DNA of 64,000 nucleotides from Rhynchopus sp. YZ270_cl-10 (GCA_964035575.1 OZ037912.1:806001-870000), one strand, 5' to 3'. Numbered from the stretch's first letter, positions 32,565 through 43,698 are shown. The notes: generated by a model not told the origin, from the letters alone. Numbers and translations are program-made.

Positions 32565-32640
32565 TGTGTGTGTTTGATAACTAGTAGGGGTAATTCTTGC
32601 TCAGAATATTGCCCCAATGTGTGTGTGTGTTGTGAAATTG
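32565..32640 (+). repeat. Family I repeat
   Basis: TGTGTGTGTTTGATAACTAG, GGGGTAATTCTTGCTCAGAA, TATTGCCCCAATGTGTGTG. A close copy is at 46455-46530. Confidence 0.6.
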
Positions 32641-33152
32641 TGTCGTGCTTGTATCTTTCAAGAGGTCAGTACGTCGTCGACTTCACCCTCAAAATTTCTC
32701 GTAGAATTTTCCTAAATAACACCCCGTACTTTTATGGGGATTTTTTTTGAATACACATTTTGTGTCATTGTAACATAGGTGGGCGATTGGTTAGAACGAA
32801 TTTGCTTTTATTTTTTTAAAATGGTGCTGAAATACGTCCATCTGACGTCGCACCCGATACAAACAGAGGGTTCTTTCACAGCTTTGCACAAACAAACTGA
32901 GCACCCGATCTTATTTTTTCTCTTTTTTTCTTTTTTTTTTTTTCAACCATTTTTTTTCATCCAAAACGTGAACTGTGGATCTTTGCCCAGATTGGGCAAC
33001 TACACTATTTTCCACTTCATCAAAACGAGGTTTTTCTTTTTAATGCAACTTGCAAACACCATCGCTTTTGTCAAAAACGAGAAACGAACGTGCTTTTTTA
33101 AAAATCCATTTTCCTGTTTTTTTTTTCCTTTTATTTTTTGTCATTTTTCGTA

Positions 33153-33195
33153 CAGTGGAGTGCATCCTTGGGTGTCTGCGCTATTACGTTATTTT
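33153..33195 (+). repeat. Family B repeat, diverged
   Basis: TACAGTGGAGTGCATCCTTG, GGTGTCTGCGCTATTACG; no A tail is left. Confidence 0.5.
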
Positions 33196-33973
33196 AAATA
33201 CAGAAGGACGTTCGTGTACTTGTTGTATGGGAAAGCATGGTGCTGCTGTGTGTTTGAAATCAGTTATGGTATTTTTTGCCGTGCTGAAGTATTGTCCACG
33301 GTTCGTTGTGTGATTACTGCATCACCGCTGGTTTGCTTTTTTTTTTTTGTTGTGAAAGATGTGGGTGCACACAAAACGTATTTTCCCACTCCCCGTTTGC
33401 AATTTTTGTCCTTTTTTTTTTTTTTTTTGCAATTAATTCTTGTCCTTTGTGGCGCTTTGCCAAAATAATACCCTTGTGTTGTAACCCCGAGAAACACCCA
33501 TATTCTCAGTGTCTGCGCCCCTGAGGCACTTTTCTTTTGGAACCTTGTTATTGATCCCTCCTCGTATGCTATCAATTTAATTGATTGCATAGGTAGAAAT
33601 ACTTGCCTCAAATGAAATGAAAAGAGGAACTAGAATGAGTTTTCTTAGAGATCTCGCCGAATGATAAGAGAGGGCGAGAAAACGTAAGAATCAATTTTTT
33701 TGTCCTTCCTCTCCCCCCGATTCTCCCACAACTCTTCTTGGCCTTAGATTTTTCTTTTGATTCAATAAACACAGTGGGGTCAAACCCTAGAAACCTACTA
33801 ATGGATTTTTGGTGTTTTGTTTTTTTCGGTACCATGTTTTGCACCGCCCTCTTGGTTTGTTGAATCCGCTGTTGTATTTAAGAAGGTGACCTACTTAGTA
33901 CGGTTTTGATGGTTTTCTTTCACGACCGCTATTTGTTGCGGTACCACACCGTGTTTTGTTTACTTTCTTTTTA

Positions 33974-34045
33974 TTTTTCTTGATTAATTGTTGGAGCAGT
34001 GTAGTTGCCTCGGTTGTGTTGCCACAGTTTGTGCAATCTCCACTG
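33974..34045 (-). repeat. Family A repeat, reverse orientation
   Basis: The plus strand shows the complement: TTGTTGGAGCAGTGTAGTTG, CCTCGGTTGTGTTGCCACAG, TTTGTGCAATCTCCACTG. The tail side faces left into a T-rich run, as expected for the inverted orientation. Confidence 0.7.
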
Positions 34046-34275
34046 CCTTCTTCATTTTTTCCTTTTTCTAAGGTGAATTCCTTTGATAACCTTTTCAACT
34101 CTTTCCAACTTCCTTTTTTTGTCTCGCTGAGACTCACCCAGCCTCCGTGACCCAGAGGGGGGAGAAAAATAAATAAAACGTCGGACAGCAACAAAACGTA
34201 TCGTAGACTAAACTAAAGTGTCCATACCCCATCTTCTCCCCCTCCCCACCCTTTTTTTCTCTTTTGTTACGAGAT

Positions 34276-34322
34276 AAAAAAACTCCATCTTTTCGATTGA
34301 AAATAATATCTTAATCTTCACG
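34276..34322 (+). repeat. Family G repeat
   Basis: AAAAAAACTCCATCTTTTCG, ATTGAAAATAATATCTTAAT. Other copies are at 39405, 45.1-45.6 (interrupted) and 61.19 kb. This intact copy gives the empty-site sequence for the 45-kb insertion. Confidence 0.65.
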
Positions 34323-34489
34323 CTCCTTGTTTTTTTTTTTTTTTTGTCATCACCCTGTCGGTTCTATAATTTCTTCTTCTTTTTTGAATTTCTTTCCGCC
34401 GGCTCAGTGTTGTGTGTCCCAAGACCTATCTTCCTTGATTGTTTATAAATCATGTCCCTTCTCAAAACGGTCGTTGTCGAAGCAGTAAC

Positions 34490-35230
34490 TTCAACTCACG
34501 GCGGGAAGAAGCTTCGCCCACACACGTATCGCACACATCTGTTCGAGTAGACGAGTGCATAAACTCTGGAGTACGATGCCTCTTGTTGGGTCAAATGAAA
34601 TAGAACTTTGCAAAAGCACTGTTTTCGTAAACCTCTTTGTGCCGTGCCATAATGTCCTCGTTTTCGCTTCTTGGACTAAACCAAATTTCGAGGTCAGGAA
34701 CGATGCATCCAGGTGATCCTGTCGTATGAGTTCCTTCATTTCATCTGAACCTTTGTCCGGTCTTTTTCTTCCGTCTCGTTGTTCCTATTCTGGAATAGGC
34801 TTTTCTCTGTAACCGTTATCCCGCAGTGGGAATACTGCGACTTCGGGCAACGCAAGCAGTTGACGATACCCCCCCTTCTGAAAATTCGCATCCGGCGTGC
34901 TGTTGAAGAACTGTGAAAAAGGGTTCCAGTTTTTGTAGCTTTTCGTTGCTGTGGGTCCTCCGAAGGGAAAACATATCAATGCGACATGCTCTGTCCCAGT
35001 CGAAATACTCCCTCCGCACGTCGATCGCAGCAATAAGCTTGGTGTCTAGGTTGTACCACAATTCGCAACCTCTAACCACCTGTTGCTTTGCAAGCATATT
35101 TCTTGAGGAAGGAGAGAGCGTCTTCCCCACACCCGGATATCTTCCTGCTCACCGTCTTCGTGCAAGCGAATTCCTCACACAACACCTCCGGGGTTCATAC
35201 AGGTCATTTCACCTTTTGCGTCATACAGAG
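34490..35230 (-). pseudogene. Long degraded minus-strand coding region
   Basis: About 700 bp reads as protein on the minus strand in more than one frame. Examples are LWYNLDTKLIAAIDVRREYF and WDRACRIDMFSLRRTHSNEK on the right, and LDASFLTSKFGLVQEAKTRT and LWHGTKRFTKTVLLQSS on the left. No family is recognised. It is clearly broken and old. It may be a former gene or part of a mobile element. Confidence 0.45.
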
Positions 35231-35312
35231 ACCGTTTTGCTTTGCACATTTCAACCCCAACTTTACCTTTTTTAAAATTTTACATATTCTGTTTGGCAGG
35301 GTATTTTGTGCT

Positions 35313-35380
35313 TTTCATCCAGATCAGCTGGCATTGTATGAGGGTCAGTCGGAGGTGCCCCTCCTCAATCACTTCAATTT
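35313..35380 (+). repeat. Family F repeat, copy 3
   Basis: TTCATCCAGATCAGCTGGCA, GGGTCAGTCGGAGGTGCCCC, then CTCAATCACTTCAATTTTT. It lies about 90 bp upstream of the 841-residue protein gene, so it may be in its 5' region. Confidence 0.55.
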
Positions 35381-35468
35381 TTTTCAAAAAATAACCCTTT
35401 TCTTTACAGTTTTTTTTCCCTCCGATCTGAAAATTTCCCTTTTCATATGACAAAATTATATTAAAAAA

Positions 35469-37994
35469 ATGAGTTTAAAAGGGTTGCGCGAGGTTCAGGG
35501 ACGGAACCTTGTGTTTCAGCGAGCGGAGGCGCTGTTAAGAGAGGCTGTGGATAAGACGCGACATGGGGTGTCATCGGGAGACTTTGTGGCAGGGTTCGTT
35601 GGGTTGACAGAGGCGAGGGTGAGGCATGTGGCATTTGAACGGAAGGTGCATGAGGTGTGCCTTGGAGGGGATGGGTTGCTTCCGGATGCAAGGAGGAAGA
35701 TGTTGACAGCATGCGCACAGATGAGCTGCGCGACAGAAGGGTTTCGATATGCGATTGCAATGGTGAATGGACATAAAGCGAACCACCCTGCGATGCCTCT
35801 TCAGCTCATCCTCCATGCGGTCGCGCAGTACCAGAGCACGGAGAAACATGAGGTGGGTACTGTGGCAGCGCTGCTTCGACGTTGTGCGGGGGAGGTGGCG
35901 GCACATCCGTTGCTCTATGATGTGTCGCATCATGTGATGCTGCTCAGAGCATGCGTCAATGCAAGCTGCGCACTCGAAGAAGTAGCAAGACTTGACGCAT
36001 TCTATGCAAGAGGAGGGTTTGGGTTGCTCTTAACCGGAGCAGAAGCGGCAGCGTTGGTAACAAACATCTTCCGCTCGGGAAATGGAAAGTGCTTCTCTCG
36101 TTTATCCCGAATTGTTCAACAGAACGCTGGCATGATGGACCAAATGAGGGTAGCCGCAGCGCTGTTTCGCAAAGACGCAAGCTCTTTGCAACATACTATC
36201 ACTAATCTGCTTCGTTCCATACTAAATCAACCAACGCCAAAAGAAATAACAGTTTCAGTCCGAATCTGGTTTGTTAACATAGTCTTAGAGAATATAGAGG
36301 GGTTCCGTAGCACAGCGAAGAGGATAGGGATGGATGTGGCACGACGGTTTTCGGTAGAATCGGTGGAAGGGCTGGGAGGGGCTGTAGCTCTGAAGGAGGC
36401 GGAGGTGGTGGCGACATTGGTCAAAAATGTGAGACGGCTTGCGCCTGTCCGGTCTGACGCAGAGTTTTTGCAGTTGGTGACTCGTTTGGCAGAGACGGCC
36501 CTTCGGGGGGTGGATCCTAAAACTGTGCAAAGAAGTTCGTCAAAAAGCGCGGCCAGGTTTCTTTCTGAAGTGCAGCAACTCCACTCCAGTCTGACCGGGG
36601 GAGGAGGAGCAGTCCCCGCTCTGCACCGTCTCGCAGAATCTATTCTGAATGAAGTGCAATTTCGCCTTCTTGATGCAACCTCTCTCGCAGCCGTTTCTCT
36701 CATTTGCAAATCTGCGCCGAAAATTTCACTTCATATGCCGTCGACAATGTTATCATGGATCGTGCAAAACCCAGCATGCCTTGCGAAAGCTCCCGTTGCC
36801 GTGAATTTTTTGCAGTGGATAGGAGGGTCGACACAACACCGTTTCGCAGAGGTGCTGCAGAAACAGTGTTTAGAGGTTCTTGGGAAATGGTCTGAAACGC
36901 TGCAGGGGGGTTCTACCATGGAACTGTTCTTTTATATGAAGGCGCTGACCTCGGTGTACGTTGCCTTCAAGGGGACGGTTCTGAGTGTTTTGCAGAGGGA
37001 GGTGTTGAGTGATATCTGTATGGCCATTTTGGTGTCCCTCTTTGGTGCCTCAGGGAGGGAGGCGGGGGAAGTGCAATGCCGTTCTCTTGGCATCTCCTGC
37101 GCTGTGTTGAAAAGTATTCTCCGTACCACCGACCGCTATTCTGATGCGCATATCGAAAGCGTCAGAGCATCCCTCGAACGGTGTGTCCCCTATTCTGCAT
37201 CGCGTCTGGACGCATCGCAAACCGTAGATCTTTTCCACCTCTGTTTCGATCCGGAGCACCCCCTCTCATTTACGCATGAAAACACCGAAAAGGCACTGCT
37301 TTTAACAGTTTTCGACAGGATGCAAAAAAATGAAATACCCTTTGCATATTCTCTTCGAATGCTTAGCATTATCAGTAGGGGTATAGGTGGGAGCAGGGGT
37401 AGGGAGAATATGGAGACCTTTTTGAAGCATTTTGCATCCGCGGTTAACGCAGAGGGGGTTCTTTCTGGGGGCGATGCGGTGGATGCGGTGATTGCGTTGG
37501 GTGCGGTGCATTGCACGAATGTGGTTTTGGTGGAGCGGGTGGTGGTGGGGTTGCAGAGGCTGACGGAGAAGTATGTGCCTACTGGGGACGTGGTGAAGGC
37601 GTTGGTATCGTTGCGGGAGATGCGTGCTGGGGGGGCGTCTGCGCGGAGTCTTGTGTTGCTTTATGCAGATGATTTTAACCTTTCGGAGGCTGTGTCGGGT
37701 CTACACTCCTGTGCAGTGCTCAATTCAGCAAATTCAGCTCTGTGGGCGCAAATTGGAAGCCGTATAGTCGACTCAGCAGCAGATCTGACTGCTTCCGACG
37801 TCTTCGCGGTTGCGACAGCTGCGCAGGCAAGTGCCTTAGTGCATGCCCCCCTCCGCACAGCGTTGCAACATCGCATCGCAGAAATACGCGCCGCAGATAA
37901 AGTTCCCGCAAGCATGCACAACTTTTTTGTGGAATATTGTGAAGAAGAGGAGGGGGAGGAGGAGGGGGTGAACAATGGGTTGGTTTCACACTGA
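35469..37994 (+). CDS. Large all-helical protein, function unknown
   Basis: An uninterrupted 841-residue frame starting MSLKGLREVQGRNLVFQRAE. It is almost wholly predicted helix, with recurring A/L-rich segments of 30-40 residues (for example VGTVAALLRRCAGEVAAHPL, VVATLVKNVRRLAPVRSDAE, ADLTASDVFAVATAAQASAL), like the helical-repeat proteins (PPR/OPR/FAST type) that bind RNA in organelles. I cannot match any one repeat consensus. The tail is acidic (EEEEGEEEGVNNG). No TM segments or signal peptide. The ATG is the first in frame after an AT-rich leader. An organellar RNA-binding role is only a guess. Confidence 0.75.
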   Translation: MSLKGLREVQGRNLVFQRAEALLREAVDKTRHGVSSGDFVAGFVGLTEARVRHVAFERKVHEVCLGGDGLLPDARRKMLTACAQMSCATEGFRYAIAMVNGHKANHPAMPLQLILHAVAQYQSTEKHEVGTVAALLRRCAGEVAAHPLLYDVSHHVMLLRACVNASCALEEVARLDAFYARGGFGLLLTGAEAAALVTNIFRSGNGKCFSRLSRIVQQNAGMMDQMRVAAALFRKDASSLQHTITNLLRSILNQPTPKEITVSVRIWFVNIVLENIEGFRSTAKRIGMDVARRFSVESVEGLGGAVALKEAEVVATLVKNVRRLAPVRSDAEFLQLVTRLAETALRGVDPKTVQRSSSKSAARFLSEVQQLHSSLTGGGGAVPALHRLAESILNEVQFRLLDATSLAAVSLICKSAPKISLHMPSTMLSWIVQNPACLAKAPVAVNFLQWIGGSTQHRFAEVLQKQCLEVLGKWSETLQGGSTMELFFYMKALTSVYVAFKGTVLSVLQREVLSDICMAILVSLFGASGREAGEVQCRSLGISCAVLKSILRTTDRYSDAHIESVRASLERCVPYSASRLDASQTVDLFHLCFDPEHPLSFTHENTEKALLLTVFDRMQKNEIPFAYSLRMLSIISRGIGGSRGRENMETFLKHFASAVNAEGVLSGGDAVDAVIALGAVHCTNVVLVERVVVGLQRLTEKYVPTGDVVKALVSLREMRAGGASARSLVLLYADDFNLSEAVSGLHSCAVLNSANSALWAQIGSRIVDSAADLTASDVFAVATAAQASALVHAPLRTALQHRIAEIRAADKVPASMHNFFVEYCEEEEGEEEGVNNGLVSH

Positions 37995-38320
37995 AAGGGA
38001 GGCAAAAACGATGGTGCAGGGGATTGCGTCGCTCCTCGCAGGGTACGACGTGGAGAGGGGTGGCTGAACTGCTTGCGGAGCGTGATGGGGCAGCTGCCTG
38101 AGGAGATGACGTCTGCACTGGCGGTCGTTGGAGCAAAGAACCTACAAAAAAGTACAAAAGGAGCACCTCCCTCCCTATCTGCCCTTCGAGAGAGACGAGG
38201 GCACCTTCATGAGCGCGCACCTTTATATTTATGGGAAAGGTTTCGTTGAAGCCGTGTCCCCCTACCGTGCACAGTACACTTCTGTGTCAAATCGCTCTAG
38301 GTTATTAACAAAGCGAGACC

Positions 38321-38352
<32 letters not shown>

Positions 38353-38362
38353 GTGTCCAAAA

Positions 38363-39192
38363 CAGGGCACTAGCTAGACTTTTTTTTTTCCGTTTTTTTG
38401 CGGTTTTGCGGTTTCAAAAAAAAATTTCGCGCGGGGAGATTTTGGGAAGGGGTTACTACTTACAGGGCATTTTTTACGGGGCTAAACCCGACTGACCCCT
38501 GGTGGAATCTCCTGCCACCTTCATTGCATGTATCAGAATGCTTCTGTGCGTGAGCATGTGTTGCCGCCTGGTCTGCACAGCTTCCGACGTTCGCACATAC
38601 TCCCCCCAGCCTCCTGTTTGCTGTCGACCATTCTATCACATACTCCTCCATGTCCGCGGTGGCACGCCGGCTCACTAAGCTCTGACTTAATCTCCCCGAT
38701 CGTGGACCACCCCTCTACCTGAATCGATTGCATTTTCGGTTGCAAAATGCAACTGTCCAAATTGCAAGGGGACCCGGATTCCCAAAGACATTGTAAAATA
38801 AAAAATAGCGCCGCAGGCAAAAAAAAGTTAGGGTACGGTGTAAAGATGCCGGTTTTACACCAGAGTCACTCAACAAACCCTTTTTTGCGAAGCAAAAAAG
38901 ACAATGGCGCCGCAGGCAAAAAAAAATATGGGTTAACTCCGCGAGCGAAGCGAGCGGAATTTTTTTTGGGGTGTACTTCCGTGAGCGCAGCGAGCAGAAA
39001 AAAATTAAGGTGCTAGCATGCCAGTCATCTGTGGGTCGGGCGAGGGGGTCCCAACAGTGCCCAAAAACCCCCACATTTTTTTTTTTTTTTTCTGCCCCGA
39101 GATTTTCCGTTTTTTTTTTTTTTTTTCGCCAAACCGCAAAAACGGGTTTTTGCGGTTTTGAAACCGCAAAAAAGCACCTAGCTAGTGCCCTG
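38363..39192. mobile_element. Non-autonomous hAT-like transposon 2
   Basis: Termini CAGGGCACTAGCTAG and CTAGCTAGTGCCCTG, flanked by a perfect 8-bp duplication GTCCAAAA (38355-38362 and 39193-39200). Inside each end are inverted GCGGTTTTGCGGTTTC / AAACCGCAAAA blocks. The middle (38795-38925) shares GCGCCGCAGGCAAAAAAA, AGGGTACGGTGTAAA, and CTTTTTTGCGAAGCAAAAAA with the element at 4.9-5.5 kb although the termini differ. It also carries GCGAGCGAAGCGAGCGGAA repeats. No transposase. Length 830 bp. Confidence 0.85.
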
Positions 39193-39404
39193 GTCCAAAA
39201 CGGCAAAAGAGTTGACGCAAGCTTTGAGCGAGACATGTTGATGCACGCCTCTCTCATTCGGTCACACAGTGCTGTTATGTTGCTACATTTTTTTTCAGAA
39301 CCACAACCCTTCGAATTAGAACCACCCCCCCCCCCCCCCCCAACCTCCCCTTTTTCTCTCTCTCCCCCCTTAATTTACAAAAAAGAGGAGACGAAGCTGG
39401 TGGA

Positions 39405-39444
39405 TAAAACTCCATCTTTCGATTGAAAATTTATATCTTAATCT
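39405..39444 (+). repeat. Family G repeat
   Basis: GATAAAACTCCATCTTTCGA, TTGAAAATTTATATCTTAAT. It lies just upstream of the pseudokinase gene and is followed by a C run. Confidence 0.6.
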
Positions 39445-39595
39445 CCCCCCCCCCCTCTCCAATTATTCCACCAATCTACAGAAGGGGGTATTGGTATTTT
39501 CTCCCCCCCCCCCCCCCCCCATCTTCGGGGTTTTCAATTTTCGGTGTGGGAGTTTGCCACACCCCCTACCCCCGCGCGCACCGGGTCTGCGACAA

Positions 39596-42476
39596 ATGGG
39601 GTGTTGCCAGACTGCAGAGCGGAAGCCGGTGCAGAAAAATGCAAAACAGACGCCGTCTGCGCCTCAACTGCGGAGCCACCAAGACTCCGTCAGAGGAAAA
39701 CGCCCAGGGCAGACCGCGCCGGCGCAGGCAGCACAGCCCGCTCTTCTCTCTGTCGACCGCCTTTCGGAAGACCCACACCAGGTCTCCACCGCACGCAAAC
39801 AGGCCACCGAAGTTACCGACCCCCGCGTCGTGCTTGCCACCCAATTCCCTCTCTTCTGCCAGAAATATGAAGTAGGGGAAGAAATGGGGACCGGCCTCGG
39901 TTCGACCGTCTTTCACATTACCCCAAAGCTTGGGGTGACACCTTATTCGAGAGATGAGGAAAACTCCCCTGGGGAATGTTCGACCGATGCTGGGGATGAT
40001 GCGCGGTCTATGTCGTCCAGCGTGCATCCTTTGCTACACAACAATGCCTCGAATGGGCATGGTTCTACTACCAACCTAGGTCAAACGGGAAGCGATGCGC
40101 TAAACAACACAAGCCCAGCCCCTCCACCACGCAGCAACACCCCTGCTGCATCCCCTGTGAAGATTGCGATGCCGTCTCTCTTTCTGTCAAACCTAAATGA
40201 AGAAGAAGCACAGCCACATCACTATGCAACCAAACCTGGGAAGTACTGCTGCAAGGTTACCCACGCCTCCGCGAGCGATGAAGACACGAAACAGCACTTC
40301 AAAGAGATCATGGCCTACAACGCATTAACCCCTGATGATCACATCGTCGACGTCGTCGATCACTTTATGAATGAATCTTGGGGGGTAGTAGTACTACGGC
40401 TTGTGGAGGGGGGACACCTTGTGGTTGGTGAGAGGAAGTGGTCTGAGGCATGTGTAGCAGAAATTGCGAGGCAGGTTTTGCTGTTATTAGATGATATGCA
40501 TGCATCAGGGTATGCGCATCTCGACATCAAACCTCAACACATCCTTACGGAAACGCTTTTAACCGAATCTTCTACACCATCCGACATTCACATCCGTCTC
40601 TGCGGGTTTGCATGCTGTACTCGATTCAAACCGGGTCTTTGCAATTTAGGAGAAATACCTGAATCTCCCCTTTATATTGCACCTGAAGTGTGGAAAATCG
40701 TAATGTCCGAACCTTCTGCCACTTTATTCGATGAGCGATGCGATATTTGGTCGTTAGGAGTAGTCGTTTATATGCTGCTTTGTGCGAAACACCCCTTTAT
40801 TAGAAGGCCGGAGTGCAACGAAGCGGACTATAAGGAATTGTTTGAGGCGATTTACCCGCCGACGGAGGAGGAGCCTATAAAGTTTCCGGAGGAGGCGTTC
40901 GAGGGGGTGTCGAATGAGGCAAAGCACTTTCTCTTGGATTTGCTGCAGATCGACTTCAGGTCGCGGTCGACAGCGACGCAGGCGTTGAACCATCCCTTCA
41001 TCAAGAAGCACACCCCGTCCTTCTCATATCTCGATCACCTCAAGCAGGCGAGGGTGATGTTCAACTTCACCCCCGAACGCCCCGATGTCGACATAGAGCA
41101 GCTGAAGACGCTCCGAGCTGACCTCGATAGAAAGCAGGTGGTCGGTGTCAGCCCTCCCGTCAGCCCAAGTGGTGCGGATACAGCGCGCTCGGCACGCAGA
41201 CGAAAAAGCTGGCAAGAAGAAAGCCTTGTTAACCTCATCCGCAAGGACAGTGGCGGGCAGGTGTTGGATGGGATGAATTATGACACCATGGTATGGAAGC
41301 CCTTTTTTTTTTGTTCTCTGCAAAAATATTCTGTGAAGATGGGAGAAAAAGTGGCCTAGATTTTATCTGCAATTTCTTTTTGGGGTAAAAAAAGTGGAAA
41401 TGTCGTAAAAATATGGGTCTTTTCTTGAGAGTTATCGGGTAAAATCTGTTTTGCTTTTTTCTGGCTAATTATGCTATCAAAAATACTTTTAAAAACACAC
41501 AAAATCCTCATCTTTCTCTCCCTTTTTGCAGAGTCATTCCCAGAACAGCCAAATACCAACGGACGGGTCAGGACGGGTTGCGATGAAGTCGCCAAAACTG
41601 GTATGAATTTTAGCTTGCCCCACATCCCTTACTTAGGGAATACCCAAAAAACCGTTTTTTTTTTGTGCGTTTTGTTGTGTGACTGTAGTGTGGGGATGCG
41701 TTCAAGAATTAAACTCTTTCCCCCAAAACTCCACCCGTCTCTGGTTTTCTTTATCCAAACGTTGTGGAGGTGTAATAATTTTGATATACTGACACACATT
41801 TTAGGCAATATTCTAACTGATTTTCAAAAAAAAAATTCGTGAGTGAACTTTTGGACAGTGGAGATTGCACAACTGTGGCAACACAACCGAGGCAACTACA
41901 CTACTCCAACAATTTATCAAAAAAACACAAAAACACACAACACACAGTTCATGGGCTCGCCAGTGAAGCACAGCACCGCCACCTCCCCACACCTCAAACC
42001 GCACGTCCTCTTCCCTAAAGAGCGGTTTTCAAGCAGCAGCCCCGAAAACAGCAACAACGGCGAGCCCGAGGACATACCACGGGAGGATGACTCGCAGGGC
42101 ACCGCGACGGACCCGACGGACCCAGCAGACCCTGCTGAAGAACGTATGTCAAAGGTGATACCCTGCACACAACCACCACCTACTTTTTTTCATTTTTTTT
42201 TTTACAGCAGCGCCAGTTGTAGTAGATGACACGATGCCAGCTTCACCTTTGAAGCTCCCCGAAAGCATCAAGAAGAAGCAGGCACAACGTGCGAATGGGT
42301 TCAGACCGAAGGACGGTGGTGACGCCAGTGCCGACGTGACCACGTCCCCACTCGCCCTCACCGAGACCTCGCCCATCCAGCAGGTCGAGAGCCGAGAAAC
42401 AACCCCCGTCGCCCGCAGCTCTAGCACATCACCAACGATCCGTTCACCTCCAGAGTTCCTTCATCTCGGGGAGTAA
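39596..42476 (+). CDS. Acyl-anchored CAMK-type pseudokinase, four exons
   Basis: Exons 39596-41290, 41532-41600, 41948-42143 and 42208-42476 join in frame to give 742 residues. Introns start GTATGG, GTATGA and GTATGT and end in GCAG or ACAG. The N-terminus MGCCQTAERK fits N-myristoylation of Gly2 plus palmitoylation of Cys3/Cys4, so membrane attachment is likely. The kinase domain (about 90-470) has the loop GTGLGSTVF, Lys220 and the CAMK-like CDIWSLGVVVYMLLCAKHPF. The catalytic loop is HLDIKPQH (Asn to His315) and DFG is GFA (Asp to Gly337), so both metal ligands are lost. It should be catalytically weak or dead. An insert of ~100 Ser/Asn-rich residues splits the N-lobe, and the C-terminal ~220 residues are disordered. 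Intron 2 contains a family A repeat right before its acceptor. Confidence 0.8.
41835..41925 (+). repeat. Family A repeat inside intron 2 of the pseudokinase
   Basis: Extended copy beginning TTCGTGAGTGAACTTTTGGA, CAGTGGAGATTGCAC. The A tail runs directly into the A/C-rich stretch that ends at the splice acceptor ACACACAG (41947), about 22 bp later. Confidence 0.75.
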
Positions 42477-42701
42477 TAGCCCCAGAAGGTGGAGAAGGGG
42501 GGTCTGGGGTGGTAAATACGTATACTATATTATACGTGAGTGGTGGGGTAGATACGTGTTTGCCACAGGAAGGGGGTAGGGGTATAGTGGGGTACAGAGG
42601 GAATCCAGGGTGGGGGTGGTGTGGGAATGAACGAAAAAAGAAATAAGTTTTTTTAAAAAAATTAGAAAGAAACAGCAAAAACGCATCAGGAGTACCAGAT
42701 A

Positions 42702-42944
42702 CACCATTGGACTCGTAAGGACATTACGTGACGAGCGACGAGGGGAAAAAAAAAACGTGGGAAATTTCGTGCCCAATGACGTCGTCACGACGCGGGCACC
42801 CCCTCGTAATGACGACGTCATGGCGGGGGTTTTTCCTCATCACGACGACGGCATTCCGACGTCATGACGAGGGGTGCCCTCGTAATGACGACGTCATGAC
42901 ACGCGTAATGTCCTCACGAGTAATGCCCTTACGAGTCCATGGTG
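42702..42944. mobile_element. TIR element with GACGTCATGACG array
   Basis: Ends CACCATTGGACTCGTAAGG and CCTTACGAGTCCATGGTG are near-perfect inverted repeats. The roughly 240-bp interior is built from TGACGACGTCATGAC, CCCTCGTAATGACGACGTCA and CGTCGTGATG-type blocks in both orientations. There are no frames with codon character. The flanks show no clear duplication (CAGATA and CATGTA). Confidence 0.75.
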
Positions 42945-43698
42945 CATGTAATAAAAATGCCTTCGGGCGAATAGTAGTACAGAAGTCCTAGGGGGGGTGA
43001 TTGGCGAAAAAAAAAATGTGGTTTTGGGTAAACCCCTCGTAGTGGTTTGCAAAAAAAAAAAAAAAAAAGTGAAAATAAAATGTGTAGCACAGCGCAATAC
43101 GGTTCTTTCGCTAAGAGTCCCCCTCTCTATTATCACCATTTTTTTTTTCCCCCTCCTTCCAAGAAACGTTTTTTTTTCCTTCTTTTTTCTTTTAAGGTGA
43201 CTAAGCACCAGAGGCTTAGGACCATCTTATAAACTTTTCTCTTTATTTTTTCCGTTCATTCTTCAATGAATTTATTTCTTCAAGAATATGCTGCTACCCA
43301 CTTTGGAAAGAGAAGGGCGGCAGGTTAATGGACGATATACCATTGCTAGTAAGGATACAAATATTAGTTGTGTGTTGTTGTTTCTGTCTTTTTAAAAAAA
43401 AATCTTTGGTGTGCGTTCTGTTTTTTGAGAAGCAAAATTGCGGGTAGTTCCTCGGATCGAAATGCTACCCATTGTTGTGTTGTTGTGTTGTGTGTTTTGT
43501 TAAAATGCCTTATTTTTATTTCTTTTTGTCTCAACCAAATTAGAAAAAAATACATATTTTTGAAAACGACAAAAAATAGCAGTTTTTTTCCCCCTCTTGG
43601 TGACCCGTGCGAGACAAAAAGATATCTAACAGCAAACGAAACGCGGTGGCCCATAACCTGGGGTGGCATTGGTGTGTTGATACTTTGTGAGGCTAGGA
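42945..43698. other. Repeat-rich spacer
   Basis: Holds a family C repeat (43194-43241: AAGGTGACTAAGCACCAGAG, GCTTAGGACCATCTTATAA) and homopolymer runs. No gene. Confidence 0.5.

Noticed and set aside
32779-33468. 229-codon plus-strand frame rich in Phe
   Set aside because: T-rich spacer translated as FFFF tracts; contains a family B repeat and has no domain.
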